64,000 bases of DNA from Shewanella psychropiezotolerans (GTDB lineage: Bacteria; Pseudomonadota; Gammaproteobacteria; Enterobacterales; Shewanellaceae): NCBI RefSeq assembly GCF_007197555.1, contig NZ_CP041614.1, positions 1,976,001-2,040,000 of the forward strand, given 5' to 3'. Position 1 is the first letter of the stretch, and every line of letters begins with the position of its first letter. Made by a program: the position numbers and the translations under genes. A model generated the notes under the pieces. That model saw only the letters and a program-made list of their open reading frames with translations. It did not search any database and was not told where the DNA came from. Shown here one piece after another: positions 1 to 8,249 of this stretch.

Positions 1-28
1 TGTAGGTCTAAACCACTCGCTCTGAAAT

Positions 29-355
29 TTACTCCCAGCTTTTTGAGAAATGACCATGCTGATTTCGTTTAGCGAGTCGTGCATGGGTTAGCAGCCACTG
101 AATCGTAGTTGAATTGCAAGATGCTGAAGCAATATTGCAAATCTCCTTGATGCTGAGTTGATTAGTACTGAGCACTGCATACACGTCCACCAGCTCTCTA
201 GTGGAAACAAATTTCTTGTCTGCCTCACCTATTCGGTAATAGATGTTGCCGTTTTCTTTAATATCTAATATTGCCGAAGTCACTCGTGGCTTATGAATGA
301 TGTCACCAATCTTAATAGCGTTGTATATTGTCGATACAAATTCACTCTCAGTCAT
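29..355 (-). CDS. Hypothetical protein, about 108 aa
   Basis: I do not recognise this protein. The start at the internal Met (MTESEFVSTIYNAIK) is chosen because GGAG lies about 7 bases upstream; a longer reading adds 12 residues with no better ribosome site. The product is soluble with no signal peptide or membrane segment. The C-terminal half (SIKEICNIASASCNSTTIQWLL) could be a small helix-turn-helix, but that is weak. It sits beside a decayed restriction-modification fragment, so it may itself be cargo of an old accessory region. Confidence 0.4.
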   Translation of the reverse strand: MTESEFVSTIYNAIKIGDIIHKPRVTSAILDIKENGNIYYRIGEADKKFVSTRELVDVYAVLSTNQLSIKEICNIASASCNSTTIQWLLTHARLAKRNQHGHFSKSWE

Positions 356-695
356 AACATGCTCCACGCGAAATAGATGAGTATGAAGCAAAAGTGAAAA
401 ATGACTAAATTTCTAGCTGATTTTAAGTGCGTTATCAAGTTGGCTTTTGCCACTCGAAGGCAAACCGTTACTTTCATGTAACAGACTCCAACAATTAAGC
501 ATTCGCTATCAACCTTTAACAGGAATAACCTTCCATATCTTTGACTTAACCCCTGTGTTTCGCCTTGCATTTATGGCAGACTCGTTATCCATTATAGTGT
601 CCATATATCCGCAGACGTCTCTGAATAATTACGTAACCTAATCGTAATTTCTCAACCGTAAACTGGACGACTTTATCTAAACTAGGTGTTCCTTA

Positions 696-1030
696 ATGTC
701 TCAAACTCCAAATAATCTTGCCGCCTTCTGCTGGTCAATTGTAGACCTATTACGCGGTGATTTTAAGCAAAGCCAATACGGCCGCATCATTCTGCCATTC
801 ACCTTACTGCGTCGTTTGGAAGGAGTGCTGGAACAGAGCAAAGAAGCTGTACTGGCAGAGCATGAAAAGGTTTAGAAGATGAACTTGCCTGAAGAAGCAC
901 CAGAAAAAATGCTTTTGCGAGCCAGTGGTTTGTCATTTTTTAATATATCAAAAATGGATATGTCCAAGCTGGGTGAAACGGGGATTAAGGCCAACCTCGA
1001 AAGTTATATTGATGGCTTTGACCTCAGGAC
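696..1030 (+). pseudogene. hsdM: hsdM remnant (type I restriction-modification methyltransferase, N-terminus)
   Basis: The reading frame opens with the typical HsdM N-terminal helical domain ([17 protein letters not shown], then [15 protein letters not shown]). It meets an in-frame TAG at 873-875 and continues in the same frame with more HsdM sequence ([14 protein letters not shown], then [13 protein letters not shown]). Homology is lost near 1030, so the methyltransferase core and the partner hsdS and hsdR are absent. An intact HsdM is around 500 residues; this keeps about 110. A nonsense change plus truncation means real decay, unlike the homopolymer breaks elsewhere in the window. Confidence 0.75.
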
Positions 1031-1402
1031 TTGTGTCTGTTGCCTCTTGTATCAATCAAGCAAACCTTACAGATCCCTCATAGTTATTCCAAATCCAGAA
1101 GTTATATGAATTGTCATCGAAATTTGACGAAGAAAGTCGCTATACGTTAAATCAGTGGCTAAAGCTGATACGCAAGCAAGATCGAGAATGGGCACTCTCT
1201 ATCGATACCAACCACTCATGATACCGCTGGCATACCTTCAGGGTGAGATCATGGGAGTTTAAATTTACACAGAACGTCCAATAAACACACTATCTATCTG
1301 TTTTGAGTTGTGTCTTAGAGTCCTTACTCCCTTGGCGCGTTGATCTCAACATATAGCGGCTCACGCGCTTATTACTGGAATCCTGATCCTTTCAGGCCAA
1401 GG
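1031..1402. other. Non-coding or decayed stretch
   Basis: No intact gene is visible. A short plus-strand frame near 1099-1219 ([15 protein letters not shown], then LNQWLKLIRKQDREW) looks like the tail of a coding sequence with no start of its own, probably another remnant of the same degraded accessory region. Confidence 0.4.
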
Positions 1403-2505
1403 TTAAAAGTAGTGGGAGTAATCTGAGATGAAATATACTAATCCTACGGAAACTGCATCTCCAAAAAATAAACTTGTTTTAGTTGTTCCAAGATCTAATC
1501 GGTACTCAGTATATATGGCAATTTTTTTGTTGAAGTTTTTTAATAAACCGAAATTCACAAACTCTGTGCTATATAAATCTTTTTTAGTCGTCAGTTTATT
1601 ATATCCTGTATATACCTTGTAACTCTTAGAAAACCTGAAGTGTATGGAACCTTCGATACCTTTTGAGTTAACTAAGTTACCACTTAATCCCATGTCATAT
1701 TGGTTGTTTTTACCTATGGTATAATTCCCGCCTATTAGGAATGAATCGGAATTAAACATGCCTCCTATTATTGTAGCATTGATTGAATCATCATAGTTTG
1801 ATAAACCATCAGCATTAGCAATTTGATGGGCGAGTCCTACTTGATACCCTTTATATTTATAACGTATAGATGCACCATAGTTTGTATTAATACTGACTCT
1901 TGAGTTAACGTTATCTCCCTTTTGGTCACCGATTAACGCACTAAAAAAAAGTTTGCTAGTATCTAATTTGAAACTTGTCTTGTATTTTATGGAGTTATTA
2001 CTACGACCAAACCCTGCAATGTGTGATACGGGAGAGAAAAAAGCGCCAGAAGCTGTATCTTTAAAGCTGAAGTTAGTATCACTGTACATCGCAATATCAT
2101 AAAATGGACTCCATACTCGACCTATTTCTACTGAGCCAAAATGTGAACTTATACCTATATACATAAGGCGTTCAATGAAATCTACATCTTTATGTTGTTT
2201 TTCTATATAAGATATCCCATATTCAACTTTTCCATATAGTTTCAATGAGTCTGATATTGAGTGTTCTCCTGATACAAATACACGGGAAGCATTAGAGTTT
2301 AATCCTAGATCGTATGGGCTGTCGTCAATATTGTAATTGTATTCAGCTGCGATCCAGCCCCGAATTCAAAATTTGTGTTTTTATTAATATTCAATTCTAT
2401 TGAATGGCAATATTTTGTGGGTATGCATAGAGTTATAAAAGATATCACTAATATTAATATGTAATTATTCTTTGTTTTATGTATACCAATAGACTTATAA
2501 TTCAT
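1403..2505 (-). CDS. Outer-membrane porin, gram-negative general porin type (one frameshift as read)
   Basis: This would form a beta-barrel channel for small solutes. It has a signal peptide (about residues 17-35, ending near KYCHS) and a long run of amphipathic beta-strands with porin-like segments (KLYGKVEYGISYIEKQ, VGLAHQIANADGLSNYDD) and a C-terminal aromatic residue (SDYSHYF). The frame breaks at the C4 run 2358-2361 (GGGG on the coding strand). Restoring one G joins the two halves and gives a 368-codon gene, the usual size of these porins. It is the last gene of the minus-strand run after the amidase, only 12 bases away, so uptake of an amide or amine substrate is a reasonable guess. 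Either a sequence error or true inactivation could explain the break. Confidence 0.75.
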
Positions 2506-2517
2506 GAATACTCCTTC

Positions 2518-4101
2518 TTATACGATGTTAAATGCATGCCTGATTATTTTTGGCATCGCTTCTTCATAAGCGTGTGCGAGCTGAAGAACTTCAAAGTCTC
2601 TTTTGTTTTTACCTATTAATTGCATGCCCATAGGTAAGCCTTGAGAGTTAAATCCGGCTGGTATGTTAACTATAGGGCAACCAGATAAGGTTCCTGGAAT
2701 TACCACCTCCATCCATCTGTGGTAAGTGTCCATTTTCTTACTTCCAATTGATGTTGGGTAATGAATTTCTTTGTTAAAGGGAAAAACTTGTGCTGATGGT
2801 AAAACGACAGCGTCATACTCATCGAATAAGCTGTTTAATGTGCTGTACCATTTTGTTCTGTTAATTGAAGCTTTATAAGTGTCAACGCCAGTCAGTTTCA
2901 ATCCATTTTCTATTTCCCACCTCATAGCGCTGCTTAACTGCTCTCTCTTCTTGGGATCTGAATAAAGCTTGCTAGCAATACCTGTTATAAGCCAATGTCG
3001 CTCTATTAACCAAGTTTCCCAAAGCTGTTCCATATTAAAGTCAACGATTACACTTTCAACATGACACCCTAAACCTTCAAATATTTTCAAATTACTTTCG
3101 CACAATGCAAGTACTCCTTTCTCCATAGGCAAGTAGCCATTTAAATCACCTAGCCAAGCAATTTTTTTACCTTTAACATCGACATCCAAGTTATTTGTAA
3201 ATTGGAGTGGATCATCATCTATTGACAGTGGGTATCGTGAATCATATCCAGCCATGGTGGAAAGAAGCATGGCTGTATCTCTAACATTCCTTCCCATGGG
3301 GCCGTTGTACCCAAGTTGTTGTATAAACACTTCATTTGTGGGTCCAGAGGGCACGCGGCCAAATGATGGACGAAATCCAATTATATTATTGTAAGCAGCA
3401 GGATTTCTTAAAGAACCCATCATATCGCTTCCGTCAGCAACTGGAACCATGTTCATTGCGAGGGCGACCGAAGCACCGCCACTACTGCCGCCGGCGACTA
3501 ATTTAGGATTATATGCATTACCTGTTGTGCCATATACTTTGTTATATGTATTGGAACCGAGTCCAAATTCTGGAACATTTGTTTTACCTATTAAAATTGC
3601 GCCAGAGTTCTTAATCCGTTCAACAATAATATCGTCATGTTTTGGAATGTAATCTTTAAAAATTGGCGATCCCATGGATGAAACGATACCTTTGGTTAAT
3701 GCAAGGTCTTTAACTGCATGCGGAAAACCGTGCATCCAGCCATGGTATATACCGTTGGATAAATCCTTATCTTTTTGTTGAGCTTGTTCTATTAATTTAT
3801 CTCTTTCCTCTAATGCCACAATTGCATTAACTAATGGGTTTTTTTTGCTTATTTGATTTAAATAGGCATTCATGACTTCAACACAGGATATAGATCTGTT
3901 TTTTATTGCTTCAGATAATTTAATTGCCTTGGTGTTTTTTATGATGTCATCAGCGCTTGAAAACTGATGACCAATAGATTTTTTATTAGAGAAAACATTT
4001 GTTGGTACCATTATAATATTGCTGGCAATTATCGCTTTACAGAGTGTTCTTTTTTTTTTGTCTATTTTTTCACTTGGTTGGTTATCGATAGCTGTTTTCA
4101 T
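2518..4101 (-). CDS. Amidase signature (AS) family amidohydrolase
   Basis: This 527-residue enzyme would hydrolyse a carboxamide to acid plus ammonia or amine. The Ser-cisSer-Lys triad is visible: Lys131 (HAVKDLAL), the cis-Ser about 206 in GGSSGGAS, and the nucleophile Ser230 in MMGSLRNP. The last motif departs from the common IGGSIR form, so the oxyanion loop may be unusual. The first 40 residues are basic then hydrophobic (AIIASNIIMVPTNVFS), suggesting an export signal. It lies between the cytochromes of the amine dehydrogenase and a porin. A substrate such as an arylacetamide or N-acyl aromatic amine is inferred from context only. The family is very broad, including GatA-like and fatty-acid-amide enzymes. 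Confidence 0.85.
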   Translation of the reverse strand: MKTAIDNQPSEKIDKKKRTLCKAIIASNIIMVPTNVFSNKKSIGHQFSSADDIIKNTKAIKLSEAIKNRSISCVEVMNAYLNQISKKNPLVNAIVALEERDKLIEQAQQKDKDLSNGIYHGWMHGFPHAVKDLALTKGIVSSMGSPIFKDYIPKHDDIIVERIKNSGAILIGKTNVPEFGLGSNTYNKVYGTTGNAYNPKLVAGGSSGGASVALAMNMVPVADGSDMMGSLRNPAAYNNIIGFRPSFGRVPSGPTNEVFIQQLGYNGPMGRNVRDTAMLLSTMAGYDSRYPLSIDDDPLQFTNNLDVDVKGKKIAWLGDLNGYLPMEKGVLALCESNLKIFEGLGCHVESVIVDFNMEQLWETWLIERHWLITGIASKLYSDPKKREQLSSAMRWEIENGLKLTGVDTYKASINRTKWYSTLNSLFDEYDAVVLPSAQVFPFNKEIHYPTSIGSKKMDTYHRWMEVVIPGTLSGCPIVNIPAGFNSQGLPMGMQLIGKNKRDFEVLQLAHAYEEAMPKIIRHAFNIV

Positions 4102-4130
4102 TTTGTTTTACCTTTATATAGGATAATGAT

Positions 4131-4724
4131 CTAGTGAAGACTGGCTTTCTGTTGGCTGAAATATTCTGCTACAGCATGTATTTGATCTGTATTCAGTTCA
4201 TTGGCGATCACTTGCATCGTAGGAGATTGACGATCCCCGCTCTTAAAATCCAATAATTGTTTTTGCAGGTAATCACTATGTTGACCGGCGAGGTTTGGCC
4301 ATAGGCTGTTGACCGTAAATCCCTTCATACCATGACAAGATATACAGCGAGCCCTAACATGCTTACCAGCTATGTTTTGAACTTTCTTCGCTGCTGTGGA
4401 GTTAACCTGTTTACTAAAGTGGTCGGCTAAACTCTCCATTTGCTGTTCGGATAAGCCTTCGACTATCTTATTCATCATTGAGTTCTTGCGGTTACCATCA
4501 CGAAATGCTCTTATTTGTTTAGCTAAATAGCCCTTTTTTTGACCGGCTAAGTTTGGCTGGATTGCAACCATTGACACACCATTAGTGCCGTGACAAGACT
4601 CGCATTGAGTGATGAGTGAATCGATATTTTCATTTGATGCAGCTGAGGTAAACTGACTAGAAGTTATCATCAGCATAAAAAACAATAATCTAAGTCCTGA
4701 ATTGGTTTGCTTTATATTTCTCAT
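4131..4724 (-). CDS. Periplasmic di-haem cytochrome c, c4 type
   Basis: Two CxxCH haem sites are visible, CESCHG and CISCHG, in two similar halves, each followed by a PNLAGQ segment and a Met-containing stretch (the usual c4 ligand pattern). The start at MRNIKQTNSGLRLLF is chosen because it gives a clean signal peptide and has AGGA upstream; a longer frame adds 23 residues without sense. The mature protein would carry electrons in the periplasm. Lying in the same run as aauBEDA and a mono-haem cytochrome, it probably passes electrons from the amine dehydrogenase towards a terminal oxidase. It is too small and too c4-like to be the di-haem maturation enzyme MauG. Confidence 0.85.
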   Translation of the reverse strand: MRNIKQTNSGLRLLFFMLMITSSQFTSAASNENIDSLITQCESCHGTNGVSMVAIQPNLAGQKKGYLAKQIRAFRDGNRKNSMMNKIVEGLSEQQMESLADHFSKQVNSTAAKKVQNIAGKHVRARCISCHGMKGFTVNSLWPNLAGQHSDYLQKQLLDFKSGDRQSPTMQVIANELNTDQIHAVAEYFSQQKASLH

Positions 4725-4792
4725 CTTATGTCCTGAATTATGGGGTATAAATTGTATGAGACCATCGTGGGAGATGGGGAAATCCATATGCA

Positions 4793-5218
4793 TTATGGTA
4801 ATTGTGATAATAAAAAATTACGGTATTCAGTTACTTCAAATAATGTCGATTGACGCAATACTTTAACTTCATCTGCGGTATATAACTCCATGTTAGCTGG
4901 TGTACTAAGACCTCCAAATTCAAGTATCATCCAATTGAGTACCTCAGCGAGCTGACTATCATCAAGTGTGGAGTTTGCCGCACCAGGCACGCGGATCAGG
5001 TATTCTCGACCAGAAGAAGTGGCCAAGAAGCGTCCAATATGATTTTTTATTTGAGGAATGTTCTTGCTGCCACTCCCATCGGGTGTATGGCACCCTTGAC
5101 AGAGCAGTTGGTAATTGTATTTGGCTCTCTCATTATTGATGTCGGTTGCCTGTGACGGTGTGCTAAATAACGCAGCTAATAGGATTAGCAGTCCTATCAA
5201 TCCTGTTAAGATATTCAC
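4793..5218 (-). CDS. Exported mono-haem cytochrome c, likely electron acceptor of the amine dehydrogenase
   Basis: One haem site (CQGCH) follows a hydrophobic leader (LTGLIGLLILLAALFSTPSQA). The chosen start is a GTG whose GTGA overlaps the stop of aauA, implying translational coupling; the longer frame inside aauA has no suitable leader. About 141 residues. From the family literature as I recall it, the Alcaligenes faecalis aromatic amine dehydrogenase cluster also has a small mono-haem cytochrome gene just after aauA. The placement argues that this protein, rather than a blue copper protein, takes electrons from the TTQ cofactor. No azurin or amicyanin gene is visible in the window. Confidence 0.8.
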   Translation of the reverse strand: MNILTGLIGLLILLAALFSTPSQATDINNERAKYNYQLLCQGCHTPDGSGSKNIPQIKNHIGRFLATSSGREYLIRVPGAANSTLDDSQLAEVLNWMILEFGGLSTPANMELYTADEVKVLRQSTLFEVTEYRNFLLSQLP

Positions 5219-5739
5219 TTGTCGTGGCCTTGTTCGAATGCAACACCCACAACAATGGCTGTTGAACAATGGTATACAGAGCTTGTTGCACCTAGACACC
5301 AATTTACATCGTTGGATTTATCTGAACGATAAATAGGCCTATCACCTTCATCCCTTTGGCATAAACAGGTTCCGCATTGAGTTTTTCCACAACAATCGTT
5401 ATAAGAGATAACGTAATTTCTTCCATCAACGGGATTACGACAAGTACCTATCCAAGTAATAGGAGACATTTCAGTACCTGGAGGGCAGGTGTTGTAGTTA
5501 CCACCACAGCACTCACATAAAAAGCCGTCGACTGCACAGTAACGCCAATAATCACAACTTGATGGGTCGCCGCTCTCTTGTGGCAATACCGGTGCATCTG
5601 CGGCGCGGGCAACAGGTAATAATGGAATCGTGGTAACCCCAACTAAAGTAGAGCCTAAACTTTTAAGAAACCCTCTTCTGCCGTTGGTCTGCGCTATGCT
5701 ACGAGCTTTCTTTTCAAAAAAATTATCGAATAAACTCAT
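5215..5739 (-). CDS. aauA: Amine dehydrogenase small (TTQ) subunit, aromatic amine dehydrogenase type
   Basis: This is the catalytic subunit that oxidises a primary amine to aldehyde and ammonia in the periplasm. It has 174 residues with a twin-arginine leader (GRRGFLKSLG near residues 20-29) and 14 cysteines, in keeping with the disulphide-rich family. The two tryptophans that form tryptophan tryptophylquinone fit Trp96 (SPITWIGTC) and Trp147 (NDVNWCLG), spaced by 51 residues as in MauA and AauA. Asp115 (SYNDCCGK) sits at the +19 position of the catalytic Asp. MauA (methylamine) cannot be excluded by sequence alone. The aldehyde dehydrogenase and phenylacetate genes beside it favour aromatic amines such as 2-phenylethylamine. 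Confidence 0.93.
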   Translation of the reverse strand: MSLFDNFFEKKARSIAQTNGRRGFLKSLGSTLVGVTTIPLLPVARAADAPVLPQESGDPSSCDYWRYCAVDGFLCECCGGNYNTCPPGTEMSPITWIGTCRNPVDGRNYVISYNDCCGKTQCGTCLCQRDEGDRPIYRSDKSNDVNWCLGATSSVYHCSTAIVVGVAFEQGHDK

Positions 5740-5741
5740 TT

Positions 5742-6353
5742 TTATACCCTTTTGGCCAGATGTGTTTGATTGGCCATATATTCCTGAATTGAAGCCGTTT
5801 TTAGATCCTTTGCTTCGAATAAACTATCTATGTGTTCTCTGGAGTTAATGATGCCCATAGCAGAAATGGTGCCTTCATTGTTGATTAAGACAGCGTAAGG
5901 AAGTTTGGCAATACCAAAACTTTTTCCTAGTATTTCAGAAATGATATAGGGATAACTTTCTATAGAGTGTTGTTGTATATACCCTTGATGATTTTGCTCT
6001 TGACCATCACTGGCGAAAATAAGCTCGACCCAATCGGATTCAGATTGTGCACTCGATTTAATTGCAGGCATCAAGGTCTTACATACAGGACAGTCGGGTG
6101 AGATAAAAAAAATAAGTTGAGACTTGCCGGTATTTTTACCCGCTCCAATCTCTATGAGACCTGAAGATATGGACTGTAATGCCAAATTAGGACTAGACTG
6201 TCCCACTTCAATTGTCTGATTGATCGCCAGTGCACCTGCGGGAGCCACACGTTCGTAAAGTACGCCAATTTGACGGGTTAAAGCATAAATAATGAAAACG
6301 ATACAAATTATAACTATCCATAAAACAGCATTTGAAACTATTAATAAGTTCAC
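5742..6353 (-). CDS. aauD: MauD-like thioredoxin-fold maturation protein
   Basis: The product has 203 residues with an N-terminal membrane anchor (LWIVIICIVFIIYAL) and a periplasmic thioredoxin-like domain with the redox motif CPVCK near residue 110. MauD and AauD proteins are needed to form or isomerise the many disulphides of the TTQ subunit. The gene ends 2 bases before aauA starts and lies within the B-E-D-A order known for these operons. Other TlpA/DsbE-type proteins share the fold, but the location makes the assignment firm. Confidence 0.92.
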   Translation of the reverse strand: MNLLIVSNAVLWIVIICIVFIIYALTRQIGVLYERVAPAGALAINQTIEVGQSSPNLALQSISSGLIEIGAGKNTGKSQLIFFISPDCPVCKTLMPAIKSSAQSESDWVELIFASDGQEQNHQGYIQQHSIESYPYIISEILGKSFGIAKLPYAVLINNEGTISAMGIINSREHIDSLFEAKDLKTASIQEYMANQTHLAKRV

Positions 6354-6364
6354 CGATGAATCCT

Positions 6365-6898
6365 CTATTTTAATATTTTTAGTTGAGTGTTGGCAATAAG
6401 CTGCTCAACGCATAAGTTTATTAGGATGACAATCATCGCTATAGAGAGTGATAAAATTGATAATGCATTGAAAGTAATTGATCCAGGCATTAGAGCAAGT
6501 AATGTTATACCTGTAAAAATTTGATTTCTTATTAGTGAATATGTGCTTATTATTATTTTGCCTTCTGGTCCGCCACAGCCACAGTCCATATTGGTTTTTC
6601 CTCGGTAAAGTTGATAAGCCATGATTAAGAAATATATCCATAGGGTGAAAACAACTCCGATAGCAGCGACAGTACGCGTGCCAGGAATTATGATGCTGAT
6701 GGAAAGTAATATTTCATATAACCCTATAATTTTAATTAATAATCTTGAGTTATATGTGTTATTCGATAAATTAAAATAATCACTGATGAGATCTTGATAG
6801 TAACTATTATTATCGTGCATTATTTTCCTCCAACCTGACTGAATGAAAAGCCAAAGGGTAAATAATGCGCTAGCATCAGAAAGAAGTGTACTCATCAT
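6365..6898 (-). CDS. aauE: MauE-like integral membrane maturation protein
   Basis: The 177-residue product has about four hydrophobic segments (for example LLIKIIGLYEILLSISIII, and AAIGVVFTLWIYFLIMAY) and a CGCGG motif after the third. That layout matches MauE/DoxX-related proteins, which help make or stabilise the small subunit. It overlaps the aauB stop by 1 base and is followed by aauD after 11 bases, so the genes are co-translated. Confidence 0.9.
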   Translation of the reverse strand: MMSTLLSDASALFTLWLFIQSGWRKIMHDNNSYYQDLISDYFNLSNNTYNSRLLIKIIGLYEILLSISIIIPGTRTVAAIGVVFTLWIYFLIMAYQLYRGKTNMDCGCGGPEGKIIISTYSLIRNQIFTGITLLALMPGSITFNALSILSLSIAMIVILINLCVEQLIANTQLKILK

Positions 6899-8112
6899 TA
6901 GTAAGCCTTATGAATAACCAGAGGACTAATATTTCCAAAGTCTTTTAATGTTTGGATTAATTCACCACTTTCAGGATTGTAAATATCGAGGTTGAGCTCG
7001 CCATTCGTGACTACTAATAGTGGTTTTATACCGCGGGTAAGCGCAATTGATACTGCCCAGTTAGGTATATCAATCACTTTGATTCTTTTTTTCGCTCGCA
7101 CATCAAATATCCATACTTGACTGCCCCCTTGAGTTTGAGTTCCATCATGGCCATCAGAGTGCATGATGATATACATTAAACCCTGTTCATCACTGTCATT
7201 AAGCGCTAGCCCACCCGGTCGCCAATTTTGTTTACGCTCTTGCTCATTAAGTAATGACCAGCTTGTAATATGCTTAGCTACCTTTCCACTGAGATTTAAT
7301 TCATGGAGTAGACCATCAAATGATGGGAAGTAGGCGATGCCATCGATAATTGCAGGACGTTCAAAAATAGGGCTTTTATCGGTATCGAAAAAAGGTTTAA
7401 GCCTGTGTCTGGATTTTAAATGTCCTTTCTCATCTATGACTGTGGTTAACATACCACCATTACTACAAAGTGAGCTTATACTACGAATTCCTGTTGAGAA
7501 GGTCAGTACACAGCCAGGTGTTTCTATAGTTTCAATAATTTTTTTGCTATTAAGTTCAACAACTGTAAATGATCCAGCAGGGCTAAAGTTTGCAACATAA
7601 AGAAACTTCTCGTCGGCAGAAAGAGCCATTGCATTGCGGCGTGGTAATGCCTGCAGACGCCGATCTTTCCACACGAGCTCCTTAATAACCGCCATGGTTG
7701 TTTTATTATAAATAGTGAGTACATCGGTTAATGGTCCACGTGCCCCCCGGGTGTGGAAGCTTTCCATGATGTAAAACTCAGGTCGCGTTTTTGCTTGAAT
7801 AAAATTGCCCATTAAATTTTTGTCAGCCGTGCCTTTTATTCGCTTTGAGTGACGAGTTTCGGCGACATCGAGCAGGATCATTTTGCCGCCAAACATATTC
7901 GTGAAGCTTGTTTCATCGACAAACATCCAGGTCTCAGGGAATACATCGGGTAATATCATGACATTACCCGTTTCTTCAATGGGTAATGGAGGAAGCTTAG
8001 GGTTTATTGCCTTTTTAATTGCTGAGGAATCAATAGAAAAAGCATATCCACATTGAAGTAATAACAGTGCCACTAGTATTTTTAACGTGTTAATGTTCGA
8101 TCGGATATTCAT
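6898..8112 (-). CDS. aauB: Amine dehydrogenase large (beta-propeller) subunit
   Basis: This is the 404-residue non-catalytic heavy subunit of the alpha2-beta2 periplasmic amine dehydrogenase. A leader peptide (ILVALLLLQCGYAFS) is followed by repeated propeller strands (DEKFLYVANFSPAGSFTVVE, then NGELNLDIYNPESGEL) typical of MauB and AauB. The heavy subunit forms the substrate channel over the TTQ site. It is the first gene of the aauBEDA block. Upstream are two perfect hairpins and the aldehyde dehydrogenase. The length is close to known AauB (about 430). Confidence 0.92.
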   Translation of the reverse strand: MNIRSNINTLKILVALLLLQCGYAFSIDSSAIKKAINPKLPPLPIEETGNVMILPDVFPETWMFVDETSFTNMFGGKMILLDVAETRHSKRIKGTADKNLMGNFIQAKTRPEFYIMESFHTRGARGPLTDVLTIYNKTTMAVIKELVWKDRRLQALPRRNAMALSADEKFLYVANFSPAGSFTVVELNSKKIIETIETPGCVLTFSTGIRSISSLCSNGGMLTTVIDEKGHLKSRHRLKPFFDTDKSPIFERPAIIDGIAYFPSFDGLLHELNLSGKVAKHITSWSLLNEQERKQNWRPGGLALNDSDEQGLMYIIMHSDGHDGTQTQGGSQVWIFDVRAKKRIKVIDIPNWAVSIALTRGIKPLLVVTNGELNLDIYNPESGELIQTLKDFGNISPLVIHKAY

Positions 8113-8186
8113 TTTATATACCTGATATTTTTATAGTTATTATTGGGTTTACTATATATAACAATCGTAAATTATGTTTTTTAACC

Positions 8187-8219
8187 AGATGAATTTATAG
8201 TCACGTCATAAATTCATCT
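8187..8219. promoter_or_regulatory. Perfect 12-bp inverted repeat upstream of aauB
   Basis: AGATGAATTTAT and its exact complement flank a 9-base loop. It lies between the aldehyde dehydrogenase stop and aauB and is followed immediately by a second hairpin. It may be an operator, an mRNA-processing site or part of a terminator. There is no clear U-tract in the direction of transcription. Confidence 0.55.
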
Positions 8220-8220
8220 A

Positions 8221-8245
8221 CAGATAATAATTTCATTATTATCTG
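8221..8245. promoter_or_regulatory. Second perfect inverted repeat (10-bp arms) upstream of aauB
   Basis: CAGATAATAA is separated by 5 bases from its exact complement, 5 bases after the aldehyde dehydrogenase stop on the minus strand. With the neighbouring 12-bp hairpin it forms a two-stem structure that could slow transcription or protect the 3' end of the paaK-aldehyde dehydrogenase message. Confidence 0.5.
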
Positions 8246-8249
8246 CAGT

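Noticed and set aside
4131..4724. MauG di-haem TTQ maturation enzyme
   Set aside because: The two haem motifs are present, but the size, the duplicated PNLAGQ units and Met ligands are those of cytochrome c4.
5215..8112. Methylamine dehydrogenase (mauBEDA) as the primary annotation
   Set aside because: The subunits cannot be separated by sequence alone here, but no mauG, amicyanin or methylamine genes are present, while an aldehyde dehydrogenase and complete phenylacetate pathway adjoin. Aromatic amine dehydrogenase is the better call.
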